10,685 nucleotides of DNA from Pseudomonadota bacterium (GTDB lineage: Bacteria > Pseudomonadota > Alphaproteobacteria > Acetobacterales > Acetobacteraceae), in the NCBI GenBank assembly GCA_021819535.1, contig JAKAQU010000071.1, forward strand, positions 1 through 10,685, written 5' to 3'. The position numbers and the translations under genes are program-made. Shown piece by piece: positions 1 to 7,015 of this stretch (position 1 is the first letter of the stretch; each line of letters opens with the position of its first letter). Below the pieces are notes generated by a model, which was given only the letters and a program-made list of their open reading frames with translations, was not told the DNA's origin and ran no database searches.

Positions 1-26
1 CGATCTAAATCCGTCTCTGAACTCAT
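1..26 (-). CDS. urtD: UrtD, urea ABC transporter ATP-binding protein (first 8 codons only)
   Basis: An ATG at 26 (minus strand) overlaps the urtC stop codon as ATGA (23-26), the usual sign of translational coupling. A strong GGAGG ribosome binding site lies 8 nt upstream (35-39) inside the end of urtC. The visible residues are MSSETDLD, after which the window ends, so no ATPase motif can be seen. The name rests on the conserved urtABCDE order, in which the first of the two ATPases follows urtC. The start is well supported; the product identity is inferred from position alone. Confidence 0.6.
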
Positions 27-1156
27 CGCGCCGTCCTCCGATTTCTGGCGCTCTCTGCCCCAGAAAGACCAAGCAGCAGCCGCCGCAGGCGACCGGGAAG
101 CGGCTCCCAATGGTCGCGATAGAGCCCGGCCAGCCCATTCGGGAAAGCGACGACGACGGCGATGAACAACGCCCCCATGGCGAGCAGCCAGAGTTGTGGC
201 ATATCCTCTGAAAATGTCGTCTTCGCCCAGTTTACGAGGAGCACACCATAGAGGGCGCCGAGCAGAGACGTGCGTCCACCGACGGCACAGAAAATGACCA
301 TTTCGATCGATGGTACGATGCCGACGAAGGAGGGCGACATGAAGCCAACCTGCAGCGTAAACATCGCCCCACCGATGCCGGCGAGGGCGGCAGCAAAGCA
401 GAAGACAAAGATCTTGAATGCCGCGACGTCGTAGCCCGAAAAGCGCACTCTGTCTTCCTTGTCGCGCATGGCGACAAGAATGCGGCCAAGTTTGCTCTTT
501 CTGATGAACTGCGCGACGAAAAGAAAGACGATGAGCAGCCCCGCATTGACGAAATACAGAACCTGCTTTGCATGATCTGGGCGGATATCCCAGCCTTTCA
601 GAGTTCTGAGGTCGGTAATGCCATTGACTCCGCCCGTATACCCTTGCTGACCGATGATAAGAATGGTGAGGATCGCGGCGATCGCCTGCGTGATGATCGC
701 GAAATAGGTTCCTCCGACGCGGCGCCTGAACATGGCGAGGCCGATGACGAAAGCGAGCAGCATCGGCACGAGCGGTGCGGCGACGATCGCAAAGACGAGA
801 CTGTGAAACGGGCGCCAGAACCAGGGTAGAGAAGTCAACTGATTCCAATCCATGAAGTCTGGAATACCGGGTGTGGATTGGATTTTTGTTGCCGCGACAC
901 TCGATGCCTCGAGCTTCAAAAACATCGCCATGCAGTACCCGCCGAGGCCAAAAAAAATCCCTTGCCCAAGACTTAAAATTCCAGCGTCACCCCAGGACAG
1001 GACGAGGCCCAATGCGACAAATCCATAAGTCATATATTTGCCGAACAGGTTAAGTCGGAACGGCTCCAGCATAAGCGGCAGAAAAACCAGAACGATTGCA
1101 GAAAATATGAGAATGAACAGAATTTCCTTGCGATTGAAATAGGAATTTTGTGTCAT
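23..1156 (-). CDS. urtC: UrtC, urea ABC transporter inner-membrane permease
   Basis: This 377-residue protein is a branched-chain amino acid/urea type (LivM-like) permease, one of the two inner-membrane subunits forming the channel for urea delivered by UrtA. It is hydrophobic throughout, with a typical N-terminal stretch (YGFVALGLVLSWGDAGILSL) and the conserved C-terminal run GYDVAAFKIFVFCFAA, followed by a GGRTSLLGALYG motif and ending FPNGLAGLYRDHWEPLPG, all characteristic of UrtC. Length matches the family. The ATG at 1156 has an AAGGAG ribosome binding site 7 nt upstream (1164-1169) that overlaps the urtB stop codon, so it is probably co-translated with urtB. Its own stop overlaps the urtD start by 4 nt. 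Closely related permeases serve short-chain amides, so amide transport is a possible alternative. Confidence 0.93.
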   Translation of the reverse strand: MTQNSYFNRKEILFILIFSAIVLVFLPLMLEPFRLNLFGKYMTYGFVALGLVLSWGDAGILSLGQGIFFGLGGYCMAMFLKLEASSVAATKIQSTPGIPDFMDWNQLTSLPWFWRPFHSLVFAIVAAPLVPMLLAFVIGLAMFRRRVGGTYFAIITQAIAAILTILIIGQQGYTGGVNGITDLRTLKGWDIRPDHAKQVLYFVNAGLLIVFLFVAQFIRKSKLGRILVAMRDKEDRVRFSGYDVAAFKIFVFCFAAALAGIGGAMFTLQVGFMSPSFVGIVPSIEMVIFCAVGGRTSLLGALYGVLLVNWAKTTFSEDMPQLWLLAMGALFIAVVVAFPNGLAGLYRDHWEPLPGRLRRLLLGLSGAESARNRRTAR

Positions 1157-1168
1157 CGCTCGTCTCCT

Positions 1169-2095
1169 TCAGCGGCGCAGCTTGAGAACGAACAGACCCT
1201 GTGGACGAAGCATCAGAATGCCGACAACGAGGAGGAGTACTACGACCTGCGCCATCGAGCCACTCAGGAAAAATTCCATCGTCGAGCGGGCCTGCGATAT
1301 GGTGAAGGCGGAAGCGATGGTACCGATCAGGCTCTGCGCACCACCGAAAACGACGACGAGAAACGTGTCGACGATATAGAGCTGTCCCGCCGTTGGGCTG
1401 GTCGAGCCGATCATCGTAAAGGCGCTGCCGGCGGCGCCGGCAATGCCGCAGCCGAGCGCGAAGGTAAGACGATCGACCCGCCCGGCATCGATCCCGACGG
1501 CCCCCGCCATGGTGCGGTTCTGCATCACGGCACGCACCTGTCTGCCCCATGGCGCGCGGAAAATAAGGTAATAAACACCGATCGTAATCAGTGTCGTGAT
1601 CGCCATCACGATCAGACCGTTGATGGGAATTTCAATGGATTCGCTAAGATGTAGCGATCCCATCATCCAGCTTGGCAATTCGACACCAACTTCACGGGCG
1701 CCGAAAATGCTGCGATAGACTTGCTGGAGAATGAGGCTCAACCCCCATGTCGCAAGCAGCGTATCCAGTGGACGTCGGTAGAGATGGCGGATCAGAAGCC
1801 ATTCCACCACCATTCCAAGCGCGGCGGACGCAAAAAAGGCGAGTACGATTGCAAGAAAAAAATAGACGGCAAAAGCGGCCGGTAAAAAGGTTGCAAACAG
1901 CTTCGAGACGATGAAGGTGACGTAGGCGCCGAGAATCATAAATTCTCCATGCGCCATGTTGATCACCCCCATCTGCCCAAAGATGATGGCAAGGCCGAGC
2001 GCCATCAGTAAGAACACCGAGAACAACACTAATCCGGCAAATCCCTGCATGGCGAAGATCGCACCGAGATCGGCAAACGAATATCCCATCAACAT
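1169..2095 (-). CDS. urtB: UrtB, urea ABC transporter inner-membrane permease
   Basis: This LivH-like permease of 308 residues pairs with UrtC in the urea ABC transporter. The diagnostic loop GQMGVINMAHGEFMILGAY lies near the N-terminus, the central NRTMAGAVGIDAGRVDRLTF segment matches the permease loop that contacts the ATPases, and the protein ends MLRPQGLFVLKLRR. It is the short form of UrtB, lacking the long N-terminal extracytoplasmic extension found in some UrtB proteins. The frame stays open to a TTG at 2110 (313 residues), but I chose the ATG at 2095 because a GGAG element sits 7 nt before it; the TTG lies inside the same stretch as that ribosome binding site. The urtA stop is 46 nt upstream with no clear promoter between, indicating one operon. 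Confidence 0.93.
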   Translation of the reverse strand: MLMGYSFADLGAIFAMQGFAGLVLFSVFLLMALGLAIIFGQMGVINMAHGEFMILGAYVTFIVSKLFATFLPAAFAVYFFLAIVLAFFASAALGMVVEWLLIRHLYRRPLDTLLATWGLSLILQQVYRSIFGAREVGVELPSWMMGSLHLSESIEIPINGLIVMAITTLITIGVYYLIFRAPWGRQVRAVMQNRTMAGAVGIDAGRVDRLTFALGCGIAGAAGSAFTMIGSTSPTAGQLYIVDTFLVVVFGGAQSLIGTIASAFTISQARSTMEFFLSGSMAQVVVLLLVVGILMLRPQGLFVLKLRR

Positions 2096-2141
2096 CGTTA
2101 TTCTCCGCAATCTTGATCGCGCTCGCTCTACGCCGTGGATG

Positions 2142-3413
2142 CTACTGGTAGCCGACTGGGAACGGGTTTGGCTCCATCAGATCGGCGGTTTCGTAAATGA
2201 CGTCGTACTGCCCGTCGGTGCGTGCGCGCCCGACGCGCGTACGACTCCAGAGATGATGATTTTCATGGATGCGCACATAACCCTCTGGCGCGCCTTTGAA
2301 CTCGACACCTGGCGAGGCCGCGGCAATTTTGTCGATGTCGAAGCTGTTGGCCTTCTCAGCGGTGAGCAGCCAGAGCCAGGGCCCGAGATAAGCCGCCTGC
2401 GTGACATCGCCGATGACGCTTTTTTCGCCCCACATCTTCTTGAAGGCCGGCACGAATTTTTCGTTGTTCGGGTTCTTGAGAGACTGAAAATATTTCATGC
2501 AGGCATAGGCGCCGGCGATATTCTCGCCGCCAATGCCGAGGATTTCGTCTTCGGTGACCGAAATCGTCATCAATGTCTGCTTGTTGAGATCGACCCCGGC
2601 TGCCTTGAGCTGCTTGTAGAACGCAACGTTGGAGCCGCCGACGATGATCGCATAAATGACATCGGGTTTCACCAGCTTCATCTTGTTGATGACGGAATTG
2701 AACTGGGTGTGGCCGAGGGGGAAATAATCCTCGCCGACGACGCGTGTGCCCTTCATATGATTTTCGATGTGCTTGCGGGCGATCTTGTTCGAGGTGCGCG
2801 GCCAGATGTAATCCGAGCCGAGAAGATAAAAGGTCTTCGCACCCTTCTCGCGCGTCACCCAGTCCAATCCTGCGAGAATTTGCTGCGTCGCCTCCTGGCC
2901 GGTGTAGATGACGTTTTTCGACTGCTCCAATCCCTCATAAAAGGTGGGATAATAGAGCATGCCGTTATACTGCTCGAATACTGGCAATACGGCCTTGCGT
3001 GACGCCGATGTCCAGCAGCCGAATACGGCCGCGCACTTGTCCTGCACCAGGAGCTTGCGTGCCTTTTCGGCAAATGTCGGCCAGTCGCTCGCGCCATCTT
3101 CCTGGACGTATTTGATCTTGCGTCCCAGCACGCCACCCTGGGCGTTGATCTGGTCGATTGCCAGCTTCTCCGCCTCCACCGAACCGGTTTCACTGATCGC
3201 CATCGTACCCGTAACGGAGTGAAGTATGCCGACCGTCACCGTATCGTCGGTCACCGCAAGACCGGTCGTATTCACCACCGAGGTCGGGGGCGCGTCGGCG
3301 CGCGCGGCGCTCGGCAGAAGCCCAAGCGCCGGCAGCGCCGCCATCCCCTGCAGAAGCCGGCGTCGTGTGGCGGAGAAAGGCGGCGGGCCGCCGGCGTTTT
3401 CAGACATATTCAT
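2142..3413 (-). CDS. urtA: UrtA, periplasmic urea/amide-binding protein
   Basis: This is the 423-residue periplasmic binding protein of the urea ABC transporter (type I fold, related to AmiC and FmdD). A twin-arginine signal is visible, with TRRRLLQ at residues 16-22, a hydrophobic stretch to about 36 and a likely ARA|D cleavage near residue 39, so it is probably exported folded. The mature start GILHSVTGTMAISE, the YVQEDGASDWPTFAEKARKL segment, FGCWTSASRK, and LYYPTFYEG are UrtA signatures, and the C-terminus ends in NPFPVGYQ. It is the first gene of the operon, divergent from the sensor kinase. The GGAGG ribosome binding site is only 3 nt from the ATG at 3413 but 9 nt from a second in-frame ATG at 3407, so the protein may start two residues later. 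Short-chain amides (FmdD-like) are an alternative ligand. Confidence 0.94.
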   Translation of the reverse strand: MNMSENAGGPPPFSATRRRLLQGMAALPALGLLPSAARADAPPTSVVNTTGLAVTDDTVTVGILHSVTGTMAISETGSVEAEKLAIDQINAQGGVLGRKIKYVQEDGASDWPTFAEKARKLLVQDKCAAVFGCWTSASRKAVLPVFEQYNGMLYYPTFYEGLEQSKNVIYTGQEATQQILAGLDWVTREKGAKTFYLLGSDYIWPRTSNKIARKHIENHMKGTRVVGEDYFPLGHTQFNSVINKMKLVKPDVIYAIIVGGSNVAFYKQLKAAGVDLNKQTLMTISVTEDEILGIGGENIAGAYACMKYFQSLKNPNNEKFVPAFKKMWGEKSVIGDVTQAAYLGPWLWLLTAEKANSFDIDKIAAASPGVEFKGAPEGYVRIHENHHLWSRTRVGRARTDGQYDVIYETADLMEPNPFPVGYQ

Positions 3414-3416
3414 TGT

Positions 3417-3421
3417 CCTCC
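3417..3421 (-). promoter_or_regulatory. Ribosome binding site of urtA that favours a start at 3407
   Basis: A full GGAGG (minus strand) lies 3 nt before the ATG at 3413 and 9 nt before the in-frame ATG at 3407. The second spacing is closer to the normal 5-9 nt window, so 3407 may be the main start. The difference is two residues ahead of the signal peptide. Confidence 0.55.
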
Positions 3422-3456
3422 ATGGAAATGATGAAACCGAGCGGGGGGATCAATAT

Positions 3457-3478
3457 CGAACCACCCTGGCTAGGTTCG
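3457..3478. repeat. Inverted repeat CGAACC-N10-GGTTCG in the urtA leader/promoter
   Basis: CGAACC at 3457-3462 is mirrored by GGTTCG at 3473-3478 across a 10-nt spacer. It lies 44-65 nt upstream of the urtA start. It could be a binding site or, if transcribed, a short leader hairpin. Six-base arms are weak evidence on their own. Confidence 0.35.
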
Positions 3479-3502
3479 GAGCATCACAGGGCCGCCCGTT
3501 CT

Positions 3503-3545
3503 GCGGAATACGTCGAATGACGTATGCTGCACCGCAAAATTCCGC
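3503..3545. repeat. Outer inverted repeat GCGGAAT...ATTCCGC flanking the operator candidate
   Basis: GCGGAAT at 3503-3509 is the exact reverse complement of ATTCCGC at 3539-3545, with 29 bp between. The left arm overlaps the first two bases of the inner palindrome (3508-3525), so the two repeats are nested. This may be a second regulator site pair or a chance match. Confidence 0.35.
3508..3525. promoter_or_regulatory. Perfect inverted repeat ATACGTC-GAAT-GACGTAT, candidate response-regulator operator
   Basis: Seven-base arms at 3508-3514 and 3519-3525 match perfectly around a 4-bp spacer, and partial symmetry extends to 3503-3530. Read differently, TACGTCG-AA-TGACGTA (3509-3524) is two 7-mers, TACGTCG and TACGTCA, facing each other across 2 bp. 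This is the 7-2-7 layout known for NarL-type regulators with a LuxR-type helix-turn-helix. It lies between urtA and the sensor kinase, whose operon encodes such a regulator, so it is the natural candidate site for it. The assignment is inference; the symmetry is seen directly. Confidence 0.55.
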
Positions 3546-3574
3546 TTGACGGCGATGGCTCGTTGCGGGATCGT
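3546..3574 (+). promoter_or_regulatory. Possible weak promoter for the sensor-kinase operon
   Basis: TTGACG at 3546-3551 resembles a -35 box and is followed after 17 nt by GATCGT (3569-3574), a poor -10. A start near 3581 would place the palindrome centre (about 3516) some 65 nt upstream, a position typical for an activator. The poor -10 would fit an activator-dependent promoter. No convincing -10/-35 pair was found for urtA on the other strand. Confidence 0.25.
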
Positions 3575-3664
3575 CGCCTCGGATGAGCGGTCGTCGGGCA
3601 ACGCCTCGGTGTGGTTTTTCGTGGGAAAAAGCGAGTGTGACAGCCATGTTGGCCCAGCGTTGCG

Positions 3665-6600
3665 ATGAGTGACGCTGTGCCGGGCTCGCGCCTGCGTATT
3701 CTTCGCGTCCGCCGTGAATATAATCAATGGGTCGCGAACGAGACTCTCGAAGACTACGCTCTCAGATTCACCGCCAAGCGTGCGCGGCGATGGTCGGCGG
3801 GCCGGGTTGCCAATACCGCGCTCGGCAATGTGTCGTTTCTTGCCCTTGAAGCCATCGGTGGCACCATCACCCTCGGTTACGGCTTCGCCAACGCCGTTGC
3901 TGCCATTCTCGTCGTCGGTTGCTTGATTTTTGCGACGTCTCTGCCGATCGCAATCCATGCCGCGCGTGCCGGCGTCGATATCGATCTGCTGACGCGCGGC
4001 GCCGGTTTCGGCTATATCGGCTCGACGCTGACGTCATTGATCTATGCGTCTTTCACGTTCATTTTCTTCGCGATCGAGGCGGTGATCCTGGCGAGCATCC
4101 TGGATGCCTGTTTTGGCATCCCGCTCTGGCTCGGCGAGATTTTCTGTGCGGTCGCGGTGGTTCCGCTGGTGACGCACGGCTTCACCTTCATCAGCCGATT
4201 TCAATTCTGGTCACAGCCGCTGTGGCTTTTTCTGCATCTTCTGCCCTTCATCGCCATCGCGATCTCCAGCCACGGCGATGCCGCCGGCTGGTACAGCTTT
4301 GGCCCCGGGCTCGACCCCCTGCGCTTCGGTGCGGCGGGATCGGTGGTTTTCTCACTGATCGCGCAGATTGGCGAGCAGGTGGATTTTCTCCGTTTCCTGC
4401 CGCCCGAGCCGCGAGGGAAGGGCCGCGTCCGCTGGTGGTTGGCGCTGCTGGCCGGCGGGCCGGGCTGGATCGTCCCTGGCATGCTGAAACTGCTCGCCGG
4501 CTCGTTTCTCGCCACTCTCGCTCTTCATCACGGCCTTTCGCCCGCCCTCGCCGCGCAGCCGGTCGGCATGTACCGCATCGCCTTCGGCTACGTGTTCACC
4601 AAGCCAACCGCAGCTCTCGTTCTCGCCAGTGTTTTCATCGTCATTTCACAATTCAAGATCAATGTAGCCAACGCCTATGCCGGTTCGATCGCATGGTCGA
4701 ATTTCTTCGCGCGTCTGACGCATAGCCATCCCGGGCGGGTGGTGTGGCTGATTTTCAACATCGCCATCGCGCTATTGTTGATGGAGCTTGGCGTCTATCA
4801 GACGATCGAGCACACGCTTGCACTCTATTCAGGGGTCGCGGCGGCGTGGATGGGGGCGCTGGTCGCCGATCTCGTCGTCAACAAGCCGCTCGGCCTCAGT
4901 CCACCGCGGATTGAGTTCAAGCGCGCGCACTTGCACGACATCAACCCGGTCGGCGTCGGCGGAATGCTGTTCGGCGTCGCACTCGGGGCATGTGCCTATG
5001 CCGGTCTGTTCGGCCGGCTCATGCAGGCGCTTTCGCCGTTTCTCGGTTTCGCCGGTGCCTTTGCCGGGGCACCCCTGATCGCGTACCTCAGCGGCTGCCG
5101 GCTTTATCTCGCGCGGAAGCCCCGCGCCGGTTGGGCCAAACATGGCGAACGCGCCTGTGTCATCTGCGCCCATCCCTTCGAGCCGGAAGACATGGCGTTT
5201 TGTCCGGCCTATACCGGGCCCATCTGCTCGCTCTGCTGCTCGCTCGACGCGCGCTGCCGGGACGGTTGCAAGCCGCGTGCGGCACGCGGGTTCAATCTTC
5301 TTCTCGCGCCGCTGCGCCTCATTCTGCCGGCGCGGGCGATGGCGGTGCTCGGCCGGCCGCTCGCACGATACGTCGCGATCGTCACACTATTCGCCCTTGC
5401 ACTCGGCACCATCCTGTTCGCGCTCTATAGCCAGGCGGCAACCGATTTCCCCAATGTCAACGCAGCGATCGCCGCGGCCTTCCGCAAAGGGTTCTTCGTC
5501 CTTTTCGTGATCGGTGGCATCGCGGCCTGGCTTCTTGTGCTCGCCTTGGAGAGCCGGCGCGTGGCAGAGGAGGAGAGCCGCCGCCAGACCGATCTCTTGG
5601 TGCAGGAAATTCGCGCCCATCGCCGCACCGATGCCAAGCTGCAAAAGGCGAAAGAGGCGGCCGAAGCCGCCAATCATGCCAAAAGCCGCTATGTCGTCGG
5701 CATCAGCCACGAACTGCGCACGCCACTCAACGCCATTCTCGGCTACGCGCAATTGCTCGAAGCCGATGCCACTTTCCCGCCGCATCGCCAGGGGGCCATT
5801 CGCGTCGTGCGGCAAAGTGCCGAGCACCTCGCCGGGCTGATCGAGGGATTGCTCGATATTTCAAAGATCGAGGCCGGCCGCATCGAGCTTTACCGCGACG
5901 AGGTGCATCTCGGTGAGTTCCTCGACCAGATCGTCACCATGTTCCGTCCGCAGGCTGAAGCGCGTGGCATCCGCTTTCTCGAAAGCCGGCCCGACCCGCT
6001 TCCTGTCGCGATCTTTACGGACGAACGGCGGCTGCGACAAATCTTGATCAATCTGCTGTCCAATGCCATCAAGTTCACAGCCGCGGGCGACGTCGCCTTT
6101 CATGTGCGCCGGCGAGGCTCGGTCGCCGAATTCGAGATCGCCGATACCGGCTGCGGCATCGCCGAAGCCGATCGCGAGCGTATTTTCGAGCCTTTCCAAC
6201 GTATCGAGGCGCGGCATCGCCCCATGGTGCAGGGCATCGGCCTTGGTCTCACCATCACCCGGCTTTTGGTGCAGATCATGGGCGGCGAGATCGCGGTGGC
6301 GAGCGAGCCGGGGGTGGGAAGCCGCTTTACCGTGCGGCTGATGCTCTCCGAGGTGCGCGAGCCGCGCCGCCCGCCGCCCGCGGAAAGACGTCCGTCCGGC
6401 TATGCCGGGCGGCGGCGGCTGATCCTGGTCGCCGATGACGATCCGCTGCACCGGCGGCTGATGCGCGATGTGCTGGCGCCGCTCGGTTTCGTCGTGCTGG
6501 AAGCGGGCGACGGCGCCGAATCGCTGCGTCTTGCCGCGGATTGCCGGCCCGATGCCTTTCTCCTCGACCTCTCGATGCCCGGTATCAGCGGCTGGGATCT

Positions 6601-7015
6601 CGCGCGGCGCCTGCGACAATCCGGGCATACGGAGGCGGCGATCCTGATCGTCTCCGCCAATGCCGGGGAATTGCGTGCCGGCCCCGGCCCAAACGTCGGC
6701 CCCGGCCACGACGACGTGCTCGCCAAGCCGGTGAACATCGCGATCCTGCTCGGGCGCCTCGGCGCCCTCCTCGGCCTCACATGGCAGGAGGAAATGCCCG
6801 CGCCGCCAAGCCGCGCGCCCCTCGTGCTTCCCCCGGACGTGATCATCGAACTCACGCAATTGGGCCGCCTCGGCTATGTTCGCGGCATTCTCGGCAAGCT
6901 CGATGAGGTCGCGGCCGGCGCGCCCTCGCCCAGCCTCGCCGCCTTGCGTCAGGCCGCCGCCGAATGCCGGCTCGAGGATTTTCTTGCCATGCTCGGGGGT
7001 GAGATAGTGCCGTGA
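3665..7015 (+). CDS. NCS1 transporter-like hybrid sensor histidine kinase with cysteine cluster
   Basis: This 1116-residue membrane protein combines a transporter and a sensor kinase. Residues 1 to about 490 are an NCS1-family (cytosine/allantoin/hydantoin permease) domain, entered by EYNQWVANETLEDYALRFTA and containing INVANAYAGS followed by IAWSNFF. Residues 498-535 hold eight cysteines (498, 501, 513, 521, 524, 525, 531, 535), probably metal-binding. Two more membrane segments (about 569-589 and 609-628) and a charged helical linker (629-672) lead to HisKA with phospho-acceptor His682 (SHELRTPLN), an ATPase domain with Asn800 (LLSNAIKF), DTGCG at 827 and GIGLG at 857, and a receiver domain with Asp924-926, Asp968, Ser997 and Lys1021. 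The last ~70 residues are helical and contain no histidine. The ATG at 3665 lacks a clear ribosome binding site, but an in-frame stop at 3638 allows no earlier ATG or GTG. It overlaps the regulator gene by 4 nt. Likely role: sensing a nitrogen compound to control urt; the ligand is unknown. Confidence 0.9.
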   Translation: MSDAVPGSRLRILRVRREYNQWVANETLEDYALRFTAKRARRWSAGRVANTALGNVSFLALEAIGGTITLGYGFANAVAAILVVGCLIFATSLPIAIHAARAGVDIDLLTRGAGFGYIGSTLTSLIYASFTFIFFAIEAVILASILDACFGIPLWLGEIFCAVAVVPLVTHGFTFISRFQFWSQPLWLFLHLLPFIAIAISSHGDAAGWYSFGPGLDPLRFGAAGSVVFSLIAQIGEQVDFLRFLPPEPRGKGRVRWWLALLAGGPGWIVPGMLKLLAGSFLATLALHHGLSPALAAQPVGMYRIAFGYVFTKPTAALVLASVFIVISQFKINVANAYAGSIAWSNFFARLTHSHPGRVVWLIFNIAIALLLMELGVYQTIEHTLALYSGVAAAWMGALVADLVVNKPLGLSPPRIEFKRAHLHDINPVGVGGMLFGVALGACAYAGLFGRLMQALSPFLGFAGAFAGAPLIAYLSGCRLYLARKPRAGWAKHGERACVICAHPFEPEDMAFCPAYTGPICSLCCSLDARCRDGCKPRAARGFNLLLAPLRLILPARAMAVLGRPLARYVAIVTLFALALGTILFALYSQAATDFPNVNAAIAAAFRKGFFVLFVIGGIAAWLLVLALESRRVAEEESRRQTDLLVQEIRAHRRTDAKLQKAKEAAEAANHAKSRYVVGISHELRTPLNAILGYAQLLEADATFPPHRQGAIRVVRQSAEHLAGLIEGLLDISKIEAGRIELYRDEVHLGEFLDQIVTMFRPQAEARGIRFLESRPDPLPVAIFTDERRLRQILINLLSNAIKFTAAGDVAFHVRRRGSVAEFEIADTGCGIAEADRERIFEPFQRIEARHRPMVQGIGLGLTITRLLVQIMGGEIAVASEPGVGSRFTVRLMLSEVREPRRPPPAERRPSGYAGRRRLILVADDDPLHRRLMRDVLAPLGFVVLEAGDGAESLRLAADCRPDAFLLDLSMPGISGWDLARRLRQSGHTEAAILIVSANAGELRAGPGPNVGPGHDDVLAKPVNIAILLGRLGALLGLTWQEEMPAPPSRAPLVLPPDVIIELTQLGRLGYVRGILGKLDEVAAGAPSPSLAALRQAAAECRLEDFLAMLGGEIVP

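Noticed and set aside
1956..3002. 348-residue plus-strand open frame opposite urtA/urtB
   Set aside because: It lies antisense to well-supported urtA and urtB, has no recognisable motif, and its composition is what the complement of those genes gives.
3447..3462. Imperfect palindrome GGATCAATATCGAACC near urtA
   Set aside because: Only 12 of 16 positions are symmetric; it is weaker than the palindrome at 3508-3525 and overlaps another repeat.
3649..3663. Sigma-54-like TTGGCCCAGCGTTGC before the kinase gene
   Set aside because: The GG-to-GC spacing is 9 instead of 10 nt, the CAC part is missing, and it touches the start codon, leaving no room for a transcript start.
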